From positions 1,984,001 through 2,048,000 of the forward strand of contig NZ_CP085173.1 in the NCBI RefSeq assembly GCF_020616555.1: 64,000 nucleotides of DNA, in the 5' to 3' direction. How positions within the stretch are numbered: the first letter of the stretch is position 1; each line of letters starts with the position of its first letter. The stretch comes from Streptomyces longhuiensis. GTDB taxonomy: Bacteria; Actinomycetota; Actinomycetes; Streptomycetales; Streptomycetaceae. This document shows, piece by piece, positions 52,651 through 62,631 of the stretch. The position numbers and the translations under genes are program-made. Under the pieces are notes generated by a model, which saw nothing but the letters and a program-made list of their open reading frames with translations, ran no database searches and was not told the origin of the DNA.

Positions 52651-54354
52651 ATGTCAGATTCGTCAGCCACAGCAGCAGCCGTCACCGGACCGCTCCCGCG
52701 CGAGGTCGCCGACACCTACGTCGACGAGCTCATCGCCCTCGACCCCGTCACCGGCACCTACCTCGGCGTGCCCGAGAGCCACAGCAAGCTGCCCGACCTC
52801 TCACCCGCCGGTCTGGAGGCCCTCGCCGATCTCGCGCGGGCGACCCTCGCGCGGCTCGACGAGGCCGAGCGCAGGTCCGGCGCCGACAGTGCGATCGAGC
52901 GCCGCTGCGGACGGCTCCTGCGGGAGCGGCTCACGGCCGAACTCGCCGTGCACGACGCGGAGGAGAACCTTCGGGCCGTCACCAACCTGGGCGGGCCCGT
53001 GCACAACGTGCGGGAGGTCTTCACCCTCACGCCGACCGCGACGGACGCGGACTGGGCGGCCGTCGCCGAGCGGCTGCGCGCCGTGCCGGGGGCGCTCGCC
53101 GGATACCGCGAGACGCTGTCGCTGGGCCTGGAGAAGAAGCTCCACGGGGGACCGCGCCCCACCGCCACGTTCATCGAGCAGCTCACCGAGTGGGCGGGCG
53201 AAGGGCGCGGCTGGTTCGAGGACTTCACCGCGGACGGGCCCGACGCGCTGCGCGCCGAGCTGGACGCGGCGGGTGCCGCCGCCACGGCCGCGGTGGTCGA
53301 GCTGCGCGACTGGGTGCGCGACGTGTACGCGTCCGCGATCGAGGGCTCGCCCGACACGGTGGGCCGTGAGCGGTACGCCCGCTGGTCGCGCTACTACAAC
53401 GGCACGGACCTCGACCTGGACGAGGCGTACGGATACGGCTGGGCGGAGTACCACCGCCTGCTCGGCGAGATGAGGACCGAGGCGGAGAAGATCCTCCCCG
53501 GGGCGGCGACGCCGTGGGTGGCGCTCGCGCACCTCGACGAGCACGGCACGCACATCGAGGGCGTGGAGGAGGTGCAGCGCTGGCTCCAGAGCCTGATGGA
53601 CGAGGCGATCGAGGCCCTCGACGGCACCCACTTCGAGCTCGCGGAGCGGGTACGGAAGGTGGAGTCCCGGATCGCCCCGGCCGGCAGCGCCGCGGCGCCC
53701 TACTACACGGCGCCGTCCGAGGACTTCTCGCGGCCGGGGCGCACCTGGCTGCCGACGATGGGCCAGACCCGGTTCCCCGTCTACGACCTGGTCTCCACCT
53801 GGTACCACGAGGGCGTGCCAGGCCACCATCTCCAGCTCGCGCAGTGGACGCACGTCGCGGACAGCCTCTCCCGCTACCAGGCGAGCATCGGCATGGTGAG
53901 CGCCAACGCCGAGGGGTGGGCGCTGTACGCGGAGCGCCTGATGGACGAGCTGGGCTTCCTCACGGACGCCGAGCAGCGGCTCGGGTATCTGGACGCGCAG
54001 ATGATGCGCGCGGCCCGGGTCATCGTCGACATCGGTATGCATCTGGAGCTGGAGATTCCGGCGGACTCGCCGTTCCATCCGGGCGAGCGGTGGACGCCCG
54101 ACCTCGCGCAGGAGTTCTTCGGGGCGCACAGCAGCCGGCCCGCGGACTTCGTGGAGAGCGAGCTGACCCGCTACCTGTCCATCCCCGGGCAGGCGATCGG
54201 CTACAAGCTGGGCGAGCGCGCGTGGCTGCTCGGCCGGGCCAACGCGCGGGCCAGGCACGGGGACGCGTTCGACGCGAAGGCCTGGCACATGGCGGCTCTC
54301 TCGCAGGGGTCGCTCGGCCTCGACGACCTGGTGGACGAGCTGTCCCGGCTGTGA
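52651..54354 (+). CDS. DUF885-family metallopeptidase-like protein
   Basis: 567 aa. The zinc-binding-like HExxP variant is WYHEGVPGHHLQ, with a later E in SANAEGWALYAERLMDELGFL. LTRYLSIPGQAIGYKLG is a family phrase. No signal peptide, so cytosolic. ATG 52651 lies in the same CGATGGCGGCATGTC context as the kinase gene start at 38840. An ATG overlapping the AsnC stop (52615) is an alternative. Function presumed peptidase. Confidence 0.88.
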   Translation: MSDSSATAAAVTGPLPREVADTYVDELIALDPVTGTYLGVPESHSKLPDLSPAGLEALADLARATLARLDEAERRSGADSAIERRCGRLLRERLTAELAVHDAEENLRAVTNLGGPVHNVREVFTLTPTATDADWAAVAERLRAVPGALAGYRETLSLGLEKKLHGGPRPTATFIEQLTEWAGEGRGWFEDFTADGPDALRAELDAAGAAATAAVVELRDWVRDVYASAIEGSPDTVGRERYARWSRYYNGTDLDLDEAYGYGWAEYHRLLGEMRTEAEKILPGAATPWVALAHLDEHGTHIEGVEEVQRWLQSLMDEAIEALDGTHFELAERVRKVESRIAPAGSAAAPYYTAPSEDFSRPGRTWLPTMGQTRFPVYDLVSTWYHEGVPGHHLQLAQWTHVADSLSRYQASIGMVSANAEGWALYAERLMDELGFLTDAEQRLGYLDAQMMRAARVIVDIGMHLELEIPADSPFHPGERWTPDLAQEFFGAHSSRPADFVESELTRYLSIPGQAIGYKLGERAWLLGRANARARHGDAFDAKAWHMAALSQGSLGLDDLVDELSRL

Positions 54355-54413
54355 CTCCGGTGCGGGCGGCGGCTGTTGGAGCTGTCGCCCGCGCGGCGGT
54401 TCCTCTCGCGGTG

Positions 54414-54899
54414 TCAGCAGCCGCAGTCGTCCGCGTCGACGGGCGCCGTCAGCGGGTCGGCGTCGCGCCGCGCGGGCCCCTCCCACGTCTCGTACGCGAA
54501 GCCCTCCCGCGCCCAGTACTCGAAGCCGCCGAGCATCTCCTTGACCCGGAAGCCGAGTTCGGCGAGGGCGAGGGCAGCGCGCGTGGCCCCGTTGCAGCCC
54601 GGGCCCCAGCAGTACGTGACGACGGGCACCGCCTTGTCGAGGAGCTGCCCGGCCTGCTCGGCGATGAGCGCGGTGGGCAGGTGGACGGCGCCGGGCACGT
54701 GTCCCTGGTCCCACGAGGCGGTGGAGCGGGTGTCGACGACGACGAAGCCCGGGTCCCCGTCGGCGGCGAGCGCCGAGGCGACGTCGGACACGTCGGCGTG
54801 GAAGGCGAGGCTCGCGCCGAAGTGGGCGGCGGCCGCGGCGGGGGACGCCGGGGGCACACGGAGCACGGCGTTGGGGGTGACGGTGGTGGTCGCGGTCAT
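54414..54899 (-). CDS. Rhodanese-domain protein
   Basis: 161 aa single rhodanese domain: FVVVDTRSTASWDQGHVPGAVHLP and the active-site loop YCWGPGCNGATRAAL, in which Cys in GPGCNGA is the probable persulfide carrier. The C-terminus ends in DDCGC, two extra Cys that could act as a redox or metal site. GGAGG precedes ATG. Divergent from another AsnC regulator. Confidence 0.9.
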   Translation of the reverse strand: MTATTTVTPNAVLRVPPASPAAAAAHFGASLAFHADVSDVASALAADGDPGFVVVDTRSTASWDQGHVPGAVHLPTALIAEQAGQLLDKAVPVVTYCWGPGCNGATRAALALAELGFRVKEMLGGFEYWAREGFAYETWEGPARRDADPLTAPVDADDCGC

Positions 54900-55033
54900 G
54901 ATGTCGGCCTCCCTGGCGGATCGCTGCGGGCCGCACGACCGTGCCGCCCTCGACCAGAAATCTACGGACCGTGGCGATCTTCCTGAAGTGACGATCCCCG
55001 GCATCCCTCTTGATCGGCCGGGGATGTCCCTGC

Positions 55034-55039
55034 TATTCC
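55034..55039 (+). promoter_or_regulatory. -10-like element for AsnC-type regulator gene at 55046
   Basis: TATTCC ends 6 bases before the ATG, again without a ribosome site. Confidence 0.35.
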
Positions 55040-55045
55040 TGCCAC

Positions 55046-55501
55046 ATGACCGGTGAATCCCCGTACACCCCCGATGCCACCGACTGGCGCATCCTCGACG
55101 TCCTCCAGCGCGAGGGCCGGGCGAGCTACGCCGAGCTCGCGCGGGCCGTCTCCATGTCCGCGAGCGCCGTCACCGAGCGGGTGAAGCGCCTCGAGGAGGC
55201 CGGGGTGATCGCGGGGTACGCGGCGGTGGTCGTCCCCGAGCGGATCGGTCTGCCCATCCTGGCGTTCGTACGGCTGCGCTATCCGAACGGTCACTACAAG
55301 CCGTTCCACGACCTCGTCGAGGTGACGCCGGAGATCCTGGAGGCGCACCACGTCACCGGCGACGACTGCTTCGTCATCAAGGTCGCGGCGCGCTCGATGA
55401 AGCACCTGGAGGAGGTCTCCGGCCGGATCGGCGCGCTCGGCTCGGTGACGACCAGCGTGGTCTACTCGTCCCCGCTCCCCCGGCGACCGCTCGGCCACTG
55501 A
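55046..55501 (+). CDS. Lrp/AsnC-family regulator (beside rhodanese gene)
   Basis: 151 aa. Winged helix TDWRILDVLQREGRASYAELARAVSMSASAVTERVKRLEEAG and effector domain with HHVTGDDCFVIKVAARSMKHLEEV. It is transcribed away from the rhodanese gene across 146 bp, so it probably controls that gene. A paralogue of the regulator at 52124. Confidence 0.92.
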   Translation: MTGESPYTPDATDWRILDVLQREGRASYAELARAVSMSASAVTERVKRLEEAGVIAGYAAVVVPERIGLPILAFVRLRYPNGHYKPFHDLVEVTPEILEAHHVTGDDCFVIKVAARSMKHLEEVSGRIGALGSVTTSVVYSSPLPRRPLGH

Positions 55502-55528
55502 CCCGCCGCCGGGCGGCCACGGCCGGGC

Positions 55529-58525
55529 TCAGGTCAGCTGCCGTACGACCGACCCCGACCGCCCCTTCACGATCTCGAGCTGCGCGTGCACCCGGCGGCG
55601 CAGGTCGCCGACGTGGCTGACGATGCCGACGCTGCGGTCCCGCTCACGCAGGGAGTCCAGGACGTCCAGCACCTCGTCCAGTGTCTGGTCGTCGAGGCTG
55701 CCGAAACCCTCGTCGATGAAGAGGGTGTCGAGGCGGACACCGCCCGCCTCGTCCGTGACGACGTCCGCGAGGCCGAGAGCGAGGGCCAGCGACGCGAAGA
55801 ACGTCTCCCCGCCGGAGAGTGTCGCGGTGTCCCGCTCGCGCCCCGTCCACGCGTCGACCACGTGCAGGCCGAGGCCCGAACGGCCGCGCCCCGTACGGCC
55901 GTCGGAGTGCACCAGCGTGTACCGGCCGGACGACATGCGGGCCAGTCGCGCGGTCGCCGCGGCCGCGACCTGTTCGAGCCGGGCCGCGAGCACATAGGAC
56001 TCCAGGCGCATCTTGCGCTCGTTGTCCGCGGACGTGCCGGCGGCGAGACCCGCCATGCGCGCCACTCGGTCGTACGCGGCGCGCAGCGGCGCGAGCCGTC
56101 GCACGGCCGTGGCGCAGCGGGCCGAGAGCCGGTCGATCTCGGTGCAGCGGCGGTCGGCGTCGTCGCGCGCGGACGCCGCGTCGCGCACCCGCCGGTCGGC
56201 CGCCTCGGCGGCGTGCTGCGCCGCGGGCACGTCGGCGGGCGACTGCCGGGCCGCCGCCGCGGTGTCGCCCTCGGCGAGGACGGCACGCACCGAGGCCTCC
56301 TCGGACTGGCGGGCGTCGAGCCGGTGTTGAAGGTCTCTGTGCTGGGCGTCGTCCAGGAGGGCGGCGCCGGCGGCCTCCGGCGTGTCGAAGCCGGCGCGGA
56401 AGGCGGCGTCGGCGAGTCGCGCGTCGGCGTCCTTGAGCCGCCTGGCTGCCTCGTCGGCGCCCCGGGCGGCGTCCGCGGCGGCCGTGAGCTGCGCGGCGAG
56501 GCGTTCCAGTTGAGCAGCGCGCGCACCCACACTGGCCTCCGGACCGCGCGCCTGGGCCAACTCGCGCTCCAGGACGCCCTGTTCGCGGTCGACGCTCTCG
56601 CGCAGGGTGGCTCGGGCGACGGCACGACGTGCGGCTTCCTGCTGCGCGGCGAGTCTGCGGTCGTGCTCGCCCTCGGCCTGGCCGAGGGCCTCACGTGCGG
56701 CGTGCAGTCCGGAGGCGAGGCCGCGCGCTTCGGCGTGTCGGGCGCGCAACTCCTCGGCCGCGTCGGCGAGTTCCCGCGCGGATGTCTCTCCGGCGGCGGC
56801 CGTCGCGGCGGCGAGGGACTCGCGCACCGCGGCGAGCCGGCTCTCCTGCGCGGTGCGCGCGTCGTCCGCGCGGCGGTACGCGGCGAGGGCCGTCTCCTCG
56901 GCGTCGCGGCCGACATGCTCCGCGGTCTTGCGCATGGGATCGGGATGCTCGGTGGACCCGCACACCGCGCACCTCTCGCCGGGGACGAGCTGCGCGGCCA
57001 GTTCGGCCGCGATCCCGTTCAGCCGCTGTTCCTTGAGGCCGAGCCAGTGCTCATGCGCGGCCGCGGCCCCCTCACGGGCCCGCACGGTGCCCGTCCGGGC
57101 GTCGGCGGCCTCGCCGGAGAGCCGGTCGCGGCGCCTGGCGGCCTCCGACTTCTGCTGCGCGGGCTCCAGTTGACCCGCCAGGTGCTCGGCGCGCGTCGCG
57201 GCCTCCTGCGCGGACTCGACGGCTTCCTGGAGCGCGGCCCGCGTACTGTCCCAGCCGTCGAGCCAGCTCGCCGCGTCCTGGAGCAGCTCGTCGTCGGCGC
57301 GCTCCTCGCGGTCGAGTCCTCGCCGCTGCCCGTCGAGTTCCGTCAGGCGCAGCTCGGCGCGCCGGGCGGACTCCAGGCCGCCCAGCTCCTCGGCCGCCTT
57401 CCGCGCGGCGGCGGCGAGACCCGCCGCGCCGGCGCCGTCGAACGACTCGGGCAGGGCTGCACGCGCGCGTGCGTCCTCGCTCGTGGCCCTGCGGTGTTCG
57501 GTCTCCGCGGCCTCGCGCAGCGCGAGGGCGGGCGCGACGGCCTCGGCCTTGCGACCCCGCGCCATGCGCTCCTGGACCCGCTGATGCTCGTCGGCCCGCT
57601 CGTCGAGCCGCGCGGCCCGCTCCCGCGCCTCCTCGAACCGCCGCTGGAGCCGGTGCACTTCCTGTACGCCGGCCAGGTCGCGCTGTGCCTCGGTGCGGGC
57701 CGCGTCGGCGGCGGTCAGCGCGAGGTGCGCGACGGTGAGCCGCTCGCGGGCGGTGGAGCGGGCGACGGCGGCCCACGTGAGCACGGAGTCGGCGAGCCCG
57801 GGGTCGCCGGGCGCGGCGTCGGTGGCGGGCAGTTCCACGATGTTCCCGGCGGCCTGCTGCATGCGGTGCGCGTCGGCGAGCAACTCGGCGTCCGCCGCGC
57901 GTACTTCGCTCTCGGCGGCGCGGCGCTGCTCGGCGAGCCGCTGTTCGGCCGCGGCGAAGCGCCGCGTGTCGAAGAGCCGGCCGAGGAGCTTGCCGCGGGC
58001 CTCGGCGTCGGCCCGCAGGAACCGGGCGAAGTCTCCCTGCGGCAACAGGACGACCTGGCAGAACTGCTCCTTGCTCATCCCGAGGAGCTGGCTGATCTCC
58101 TCGCCGATCTCCTGGTGGGAGCGGCTGAGGTCCTTCCAGGTGCCGGCCGTGGCGTCGTACTCGCGCAGCCAGCTCTGGGCCTTGTCCATGGTGGTGCCCG
58201 TGCCGCGCTTCTTGGGGCGCTCCCACGGGGGCTGCCGGGTCAGCTCCAGGCGGCGTCCCGCGACGGTGAGGTCGAGGGTGACCTCGGTGCGCGTGCCGGG
58301 CGCGGCGTGGTCGCTGCGCAGGGACGTGCCCTGGCCGCTGCCCTGCCGGGCGCCGGGGACCGAGCCGTACAGGGCGTAGCAGACGGCGTCGAGGACGGAG
58401 GTCTTGCCGGCGCCCGTCGGGCCGTGGAGCAGGAAGAGGCCCGCCGAGGACAGGTCGTCGAAGTCGACTTCCTGGCTTGCCCCGAAGGGCCCGAAGGCGG
58501 TGATCCGCAGCCGGTGGAGCCTCAT
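55529..58525 (-). CDS. sbcC: Exonuclease subunit SbcC (Rad50-like)
   Basis: 998 aa SMC-type ATPase of the SbcCD DNA-end-processing nuclease. N-terminal Walker A GPTGAGKTSVLDA; long Ala/Arg/Glu-rich coiled coils interrupted near residue 518 by the zinc-hook CAVCGSTEHP; C-terminal signature TLSGGETFFASLAL and Walker B DTLFIDEGFGSLD. Overlaps sbcD by ATGA. Confidence 0.95.
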   Translation of the reverse strand: MRLHRLRITAFGPFGASQEVDFDDLSSAGLFLLHGPTGAGKTSVLDAVCYALYGSVPGARQGSGQGTSLRSDHAAPGTRTEVTLDLTVAGRRLELTRQPPWERPKKRGTGTTMDKAQSWLREYDATAGTWKDLSRSHQEIGEEISQLLGMSKEQFCQVVLLPQGDFARFLRADAEARGKLLGRLFDTRRFAAAEQRLAEQRRAAESEVRAADAELLADAHRMQQAAGNIVELPATDAAPGDPGLADSVLTWAAVARSTARERLTVAHLALTAADAARTEAQRDLAGVQEVHRLQRRFEEARERAARLDERADEHQRVQERMARGRKAEAVAPALALREAAETEHRRATSEDARARAALPESFDGAGAAGLAAAARKAAEELGGLESARRAELRLTELDGQRRGLDREERADDELLQDAASWLDGWDSTRAALQEAVESAQEAATRAEHLAGQLEPAQQKSEAARRRDRLSGEAADARTGTVRAREGAAAAHEHWLGLKEQRLNGIAAELAAQLVPGERCAVCGSTEHPDPMRKTAEHVGRDAEETALAAYRRADDARTAQESRLAAVRESLAAATAAAGETSARELADAAEELRARHAEARGLASGLHAAREALGQAEGEHDRRLAAQQEAARRAVARATLRESVDREQGVLERELAQARGPEASVGARAAQLERLAAQLTAAADAARGADEAARRLKDADARLADAAFRAGFDTPEAAGAALLDDAQHRDLQHRLDARQSEEASVRAVLAEGDTAAAARQSPADVPAAQHAAEAADRRVRDAASARDDADRRCTEIDRLSARCATAVRRLAPLRAAYDRVARMAGLAAGTSADNERKMRLESYVLAARLEQVAAAATARLARMSSGRYTLVHSDGRTGRGRSGLGLHVVDAWTGRERDTATLSGGETFFASLALALGLADVVTDEAGGVRLDTLFIDEGFGSLDDQTLDEVLDVLDSLRERDRSVGIVSHVGDLRRRVHAQLEIVKGRSGSVVRQLT

Positions 58526-59685
58526 CGGGCGACCTCGCGCCGGGTGTCGTCGATGCGTACGGCGTCGAGTGCCTCGCGCAGGACGGCGCGCTCGCGCTCG
58601 TCGGGTCCGGCGCCGCGCACATGGGTCACGAAGTCCTCCGCGATCTGTTGGTCGTCACGCCCCTTGAGGCGCTGCGCGTACGAGACGTCGGGGTCCTCGG
58701 GGGCGCGCTGCGGGTCGAAGGCGAGGCTGAGGGTGTGCGGGAACCGCTCGGCGAGGCGGGCCATGGGGTCGTCGGGCCTGACCGGGTCGGTGAGGGTGGC
58801 CTCGACCCAGGACTCCTCGTGCGCGGTGAGCTCCGGGCGCGCGAGCAGGTCCGCGAGGTCACCGCGGATCCGGGCGAGCGGCCTGGGCACCGGGCAGTCG
58901 ACGCGCTCGGCGGCGGCGAAGCCGTCCGCGTCCAGGTCGACGAGCCACATGCTCTTGCGGTGGTCGGCCTCGGAGAAGGAGTACGGGAGCGGCGAGCCGG
59001 AGTAGCGCACGCGCTCGGAGATGACCTGGCTGCCGTGCAGATGCCCGAGCGCCACGTAGTCGACGCCGTCGAAGACGCCGGAGGGGACGGCGGCGACTCC
59101 GCCGACCGTGATGTCGCGCTCGCTGTCGCTGGCCTCGCCGCCGGTGACGAAGGCGTGCGCGAGGACGACGGCCCGGGTCCCTGCCGGGCGCTCGGCGAGA
59201 TCGACCCGCACCCGGTCCATGGCGGCGGCCAGGACGGCCTCGTGGCCCGGCTTCGACACCCCGAACTCGTCCTTCACCAGCGCCGGTTCGAGATAGGGCA
59301 GCCCGTAGAAGGCCACGTCACCGGTGGCGTCCGGGATGAGCACGGGGGTCGCGCACGCGCCGGGGTCGGTGCGCAGGTGGATGCCGGCGCGGCCGATGAG
59401 CCCGGCGCCGACGCCGAGGCGGCGCGCCGAGTCGTGGTTCCCGGAGATCATCACCGTGGGGATGCCCTGCTCGGCGAGGCGGTGCAGGGCGTCGTCGAAC
59501 AGCTCGACCGCGGCGAGGGGCGGCACCGCGCGGTCGTACACGTCGCCCGACACGACCACCGCGTCGACGTCCCGCTCACGGACGGTCGCGACGAGGTGAC
59601 CGATGAACTCGGCCTGGGCGCCGAGCATGTTCACCCGGTGGAACGCCCGGCCGAGATGCCAGTCGGAAGTGTGCAGCAGCCTCAT
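58522..59685 (-). CDS. sbcD: Exonuclease subunit SbcD (Mre11-like)
   Basis: 387 aa metallophosphoesterase nuclease. Motifs: TSDWHLGRAF, VVVSGDVYDRAVPP, MISGNHDSARRLG, HAFVTGGEASDSE and VALGHLHGSQ. Forms the SbcCD complex that opens hairpins and trims ends. TAGTCT ends 8 bases before ATG without ribosome site, suggesting a leaderless operon. Confidence 0.95.
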   Translation of the reverse strand: MRLLHTSDWHLGRAFHRVNMLGAQAEFIGHLVATVRERDVDAVVVSGDVYDRAVPPLAAVELFDDALHRLAEQGIPTVMISGNHDSARRLGVGAGLIGRAGIHLRTDPGACATPVLIPDATGDVAFYGLPYLEPALVKDEFGVSKPGHEAVLAAAMDRVRVDLAERPAGTRAVVLAHAFVTGGEASDSERDITVGGVAAVPSGVFDGVDYVALGHLHGSQVISERVRYSGSPLPYSFSEADHRKSMWLVDLDADGFAAAERVDCPVPRPLARIRGDLADLLARPELTAHEESWVEATLTDPVRPDDPMARLAERFPHTLSLAFDPQRAPEDPDVSYAQRLKGRDDQQIAEDFVTHVRGAGPDERERAVLREALDAVRIDDTRREVAR

Positions 59686-59693
59686 GATCCCCG

Positions 59694-59699
59694 AGACTA
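59694..59699 (-). promoter_or_regulatory. -10 element for sbcDC
   Basis: TAGTCT on the minus strand ends 8 bases before ATG 59685. Confidence 0.4.
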
Positions 59700-59780
59700 A
59701 CGGGCGGGTCGGACATCACGGGCGGCTACTGGCGTATCGGTACCTGCTCGCCGCGCACGCGCCCCGCCCGCCGGAGCCGG

Positions 59781-60407
59781 TCACGCGTCCCCGTACGCCT
59801 CTGCCCCGAGCTCGAACTCCGCGGTGCCCGCGGTGACATCGGCCAGCCACGCACGGAACGCGTCCACGTCCGCGTCCGGCAGAGCGATCTCGATCGTGAC
59901 CGCCTCCCCGTAATGGACGTCACGCACCTCACGTCCCGTGGAGCGCAGATCGTTCTGCACCTTTCCGGCGCGCTGGTGGTCGACAGTGACCTTGGCGAGC
60001 CGGAAGCGGCGCCGGGTGAGGGTGCCCAGCGCGTCGAGCGCCTCGCCGACGGCTCCTCCGTAGGCCCGGATGAGACCGCCCGCGCCGAGCTTCACACCTC
60101 CGTAGTAGCGGGTCACGACGGCGACGACGTACCGCATCTCGCGGCGCGTGAGCATCTGGAGCATGGGGACGCCGGCCGTGCCGCCCGGTTCGCCGTCGTC
60201 GCTCGCCTTCTGCACGGAGGCGTCGGCGCCGATGACGTACGCGTAGCAGTTGTGGGACGCGGTGGGGTGCTCCTTGCGGATGCGCGCCACGAAGTCCTGG
60301 GCCTCGCGCTCGGTGGCCGCGGGCGCGAGCGCGCACAGGAACCGGGAGCGGTTGATCTCGGTCTCGTGCACGCCCTCACGGGCCACGGTGCGGTACTCGT
60401 CCTGCAT
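59781..60407 (-). CDS. YigZ/IMPACT-family protein
   Basis: 208 aa. The UPF0029 core is intact: [48 protein letters not shown] and [21 protein letters not shown], then a C-terminal domain resembling elongation factor G domain. Implicated in translation-related roles; its biochemical activity is not settled. TACGCT ends 6 bases before ATG. Confidence 0.93.
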   Translation of the reverse strand: MQDEYRTVAREGVHETEINRSRFLCALAPAATEREAQDFVARIRKEHPTASHNCYAYVIGADASVQKASDDGEPGGTAGVPMLQMLTRREMRYVVAVVTRYYGGVKLGAGGLIRAYGGAVGEALDALGTLTRRRFRLAKVTVDHQRAGKVQNDLRSTGREVRDVHYGEAVTIEIALPDADVDAFRAWLADVTAGTAEFELGAEAYGDA

Positions 60408-60413
60408 CCGGCC

Positions 60414-60419
60414 AGCGTA
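60414..60419 (-). promoter_or_regulatory. -10 element for leaderless yigZ-type gene
   Basis: TACGCT on the minus strand ends 6 bases before ATG 60407; no ribosome site. Confidence 0.5.
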
Positions 60420-60579
60420 TGCCGCGTGCCGGCGTTCGCTCGCCCCCGCCCGTCGCCCCGGTCACCCGGTGGTGAATACTCGCTCGTCGTCGCAGCGCTC
60501 GCGGGACATCCGTTCCCGTGGCTTCCTGCGCGGATGCACCCCCGGGTCCGTACCGGCACGACAGAAAGCAGTTTCGCCC

Positions 60580-62556
60580 ATGACCGGCACGCAGGCCGAA
60601 CGCGTCGAAGGCACGGCCGTCCGGCCGCCGTCCTCACGATGGCGGCCCTGGCTCCTCGAGGGTCTGAGCGAGACGACGGCCCGGCATCCGGGACCGCACG
60701 GCACACCGCCGGCCGAGCACAAGGGCCACACGTGGTGGCGGGTGATGTGCCTGACGGGCGTGGACTACTTCTCGACGCTCGGCTACCAGCCGGGCATCGC
60801 CGCCCTCGCCGCGGGACTCCTGTCCCCGCTGGCCACCCTCGTCCTGATCGCGCTCACGCTCGGCGGCGCGCTGCCGGTGTACCGCCGCGTCGCGAAGGAG
60901 TCCCCGCACGGCGAGGGTTCCATCGCGATGCTGGAGCGGCTCCTTCCGTGGTGGGCGGGGAAGCTGTTCGTCCTCGTGCTGCTCGGGTTCGCCGCCACCG
61001 ACTTCATGATCACGATCACCTTGTCGGCGGCCGACGCCGCGGCGCACGTCGTCGAGAACCCCTTCGCGCCCGCGTCGCTCGACGGCGCGAACACCTGGAT
61101 CACGCTGTTCCTGGTGGCGGGCCTCGGCGCGGTGTTCCTCAAGGGGTTCCGTGAGGCGATACGGGTGGCGGTCGTGCTCGTCGCCCTCTACCTCATGCTG
61201 AACGTGGTCGTGCTCATGACGGCCGCCTGGCACGTCCTGACCGAGCCGGTGAAGATCGGCAACTGGTGGGACGCCATGACCGCCGCGCACTCCTCGCCCG
61301 TCGCGATGATCGGCGTGGCGCTCCTCGTCTTCCCGAAGCTGGCGCTCGGCATGTCCGGCTTCGAGACGGGCGTGGCCGTGATGCCCCAGGTGCGCGGCGA
61401 CGCCACCGACACGTACGCGCATCCCAAGGGGCGGGTGCGGGACACCCGCAAGCTGCTCACCACGGCCGCGCTGATCATGAGCGGTTTCCTGCTGCTCTCC
61501 AGCCTGGCGACGACGATCCTCATCCCCCAGTCCGCGTTCGAGAGCGGCGGCCCGGCCAACGGCCGCGCCCTCGCGTTCCTCGCGCACCAGTACCTGGGCG
61601 AGGGTTTCGGCACGGTGTACGACGTCTCGACCATCGCCATCCTGTGGTTCGCCGGAGCCTCCGCGCTCGCGGGGCTCCTCAACCTGGTGCCGCGCTACCT
61701 GCCGCGGTACGGCATGGCCCCGGAGTGGACGCGCGCCGTCCGTCCGCTGGTGCTCCTGTTCATGGCGATCGCCGTCTTCATCACGCTCTGGTTCAACGCG
61801 AACGTCGACGACCAGAGCGGCGCGTACGCCACCGGTGTCCTGGTCCTGATGCTGTCGGCGTCGTTCGCCTCGACGGTCGCGGTGCGCTCGCGCGGGCGCA
61901 AGGCCGCGACCCTCGGCTTCGGGGCGATCACCGCCGTGTTCGGGTACACGCTCGTCACGAACGTCATCGAGCGCCCCGACGGCATCAAGATCGCCCTCCT
62001 CTTCATCGTCGGGATCCTCCTCACCTCGTTCGCCTCGCGCGTGCACCGGGCCTTCGAACTGCGGGCGGGCGACGTGACGTTCGACGAGACGGCGGCACGG
62101 ATCGTCGACGAGGCAGCGGGCCACGGCCCGCTGCGGATCATCGCGAACGAGCCCGACGAGCACTCCAAGGCCGAGTACCGCGCCAAGGAGTACAGCCAGC
62201 GCGAGCAGACCCACATCCCGGACGGGCGGCCCGTCCTGTTCCTTGAGGTCTTCGTCCACGACTCGTCGGACTTCACCGCGCCGGTCGAGGTCCACGGCGA
62301 CGAGAAGCACGGCGTACGCCGGCTGCGCGTCCAGGGCGCGGGCGTGCCGAACACCATCGCGGCCGTCCTGATGAGCCTGCGGGCCCGCACGGGCGAGGTG
62401 CCGCACGCGTACTTCAACTGGACCGAGGGCCATCCCGTCAGCCATCTGCTGCGCTTCCTGGTGTTCGGCGACGGCGAGGTCGCGCCGGTCACCCGCGAGG
62501 TACTGCGCCGCGCCGAGCCCGAGCCCGCCCGGCGGCCCCGCGTCCACGTGGGCTGA
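60580..62556 (+). CDS. APC-superfamily permease with large C-terminal cytosolic domain
   Basis: 658 aa. About twelve hydrophobic helices fill residues 50-490 ([21 protein letters not shown] opens helix 1). The Gly-rich GYQPG in helix 1 and [19 protein letters not shown] in helix 6 mimic the substrate-binding breaks of APC carriers. Residues about 490-658 form a soluble alpha/beta domain ([26 protein letters not shown]). Substrate unknown: amino acids or, less likely, potassium. A weak ribosome site precedes the ATG. Confidence 0.85.
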   Translation: MTGTQAERVEGTAVRPPSSRWRPWLLEGLSETTARHPGPHGTPPAEHKGHTWWRVMCLTGVDYFSTLGYQPGIAALAAGLLSPLATLVLIALTLGGALPVYRRVAKESPHGEGSIAMLERLLPWWAGKLFVLVLLGFAATDFMITITLSAADAAAHVVENPFAPASLDGANTWITLFLVAGLGAVFLKGFREAIRVAVVLVALYLMLNVVVLMTAAWHVLTEPVKIGNWWDAMTAAHSSPVAMIGVALLVFPKLALGMSGFETGVAVMPQVRGDATDTYAHPKGRVRDTRKLLTTAALIMSGFLLLSSLATTILIPQSAFESGGPANGRALAFLAHQYLGEGFGTVYDVSTIAILWFAGASALAGLLNLVPRYLPRYGMAPEWTRAVRPLVLLFMAIAVFITLWFNANVDDQSGAYATGVLVLMLSASFASTVAVRSRGRKAATLGFGAITAVFGYTLVTNVIERPDGIKIALLFIVGILLTSFASRVHRAFELRAGDVTFDETAARIVDEAAGHGPLRIIANEPDEHSKAEYRAKEYSQREQTHIPDGRPVLFLEVFVHDSSDFTAPVEVHGDEKHGVRRLRVQGAGVPNTIAAVLMSLRARTGEVPHAYFNWTEGHPVSHLLRFLVFGDGEVAPVTREVLRRAEPEPARRPRVHVG

Positions 62557-62579
62557 CCTGCGCCCGCATCCCTGCGGAC

Positions 62580-62585
62580 TAGGAT
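62580..62585 (+). promoter_or_regulatory. -10 element for BlaI-type regulator operon
   Basis: TAGGAT, 46 bases before the ATG at 62632; gives a leader of about 40 bases with the GGAGGG site. Confidence 0.4.
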
Positions 62586-62631
62586 GTGGCGCCCACGTAC
62601 GGGTGACGGCCGGGGCGGAGGGCGACGGGAC

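Noticed and set aside
55586..59005. 1139-residue plus-strand frame opposite sbcCD
   Set aside because: Shadow of sbcC/sbcD; composition is Gly/Arg/Ala noise and there is no motif.
60408..60579. A second c-di-AMP riboswitch before the APC permease
   Set aside because: A GTGGTGAATAC-like stretch is present, but the invariant CCCGAATCCG..AGGCG blocks are missing.
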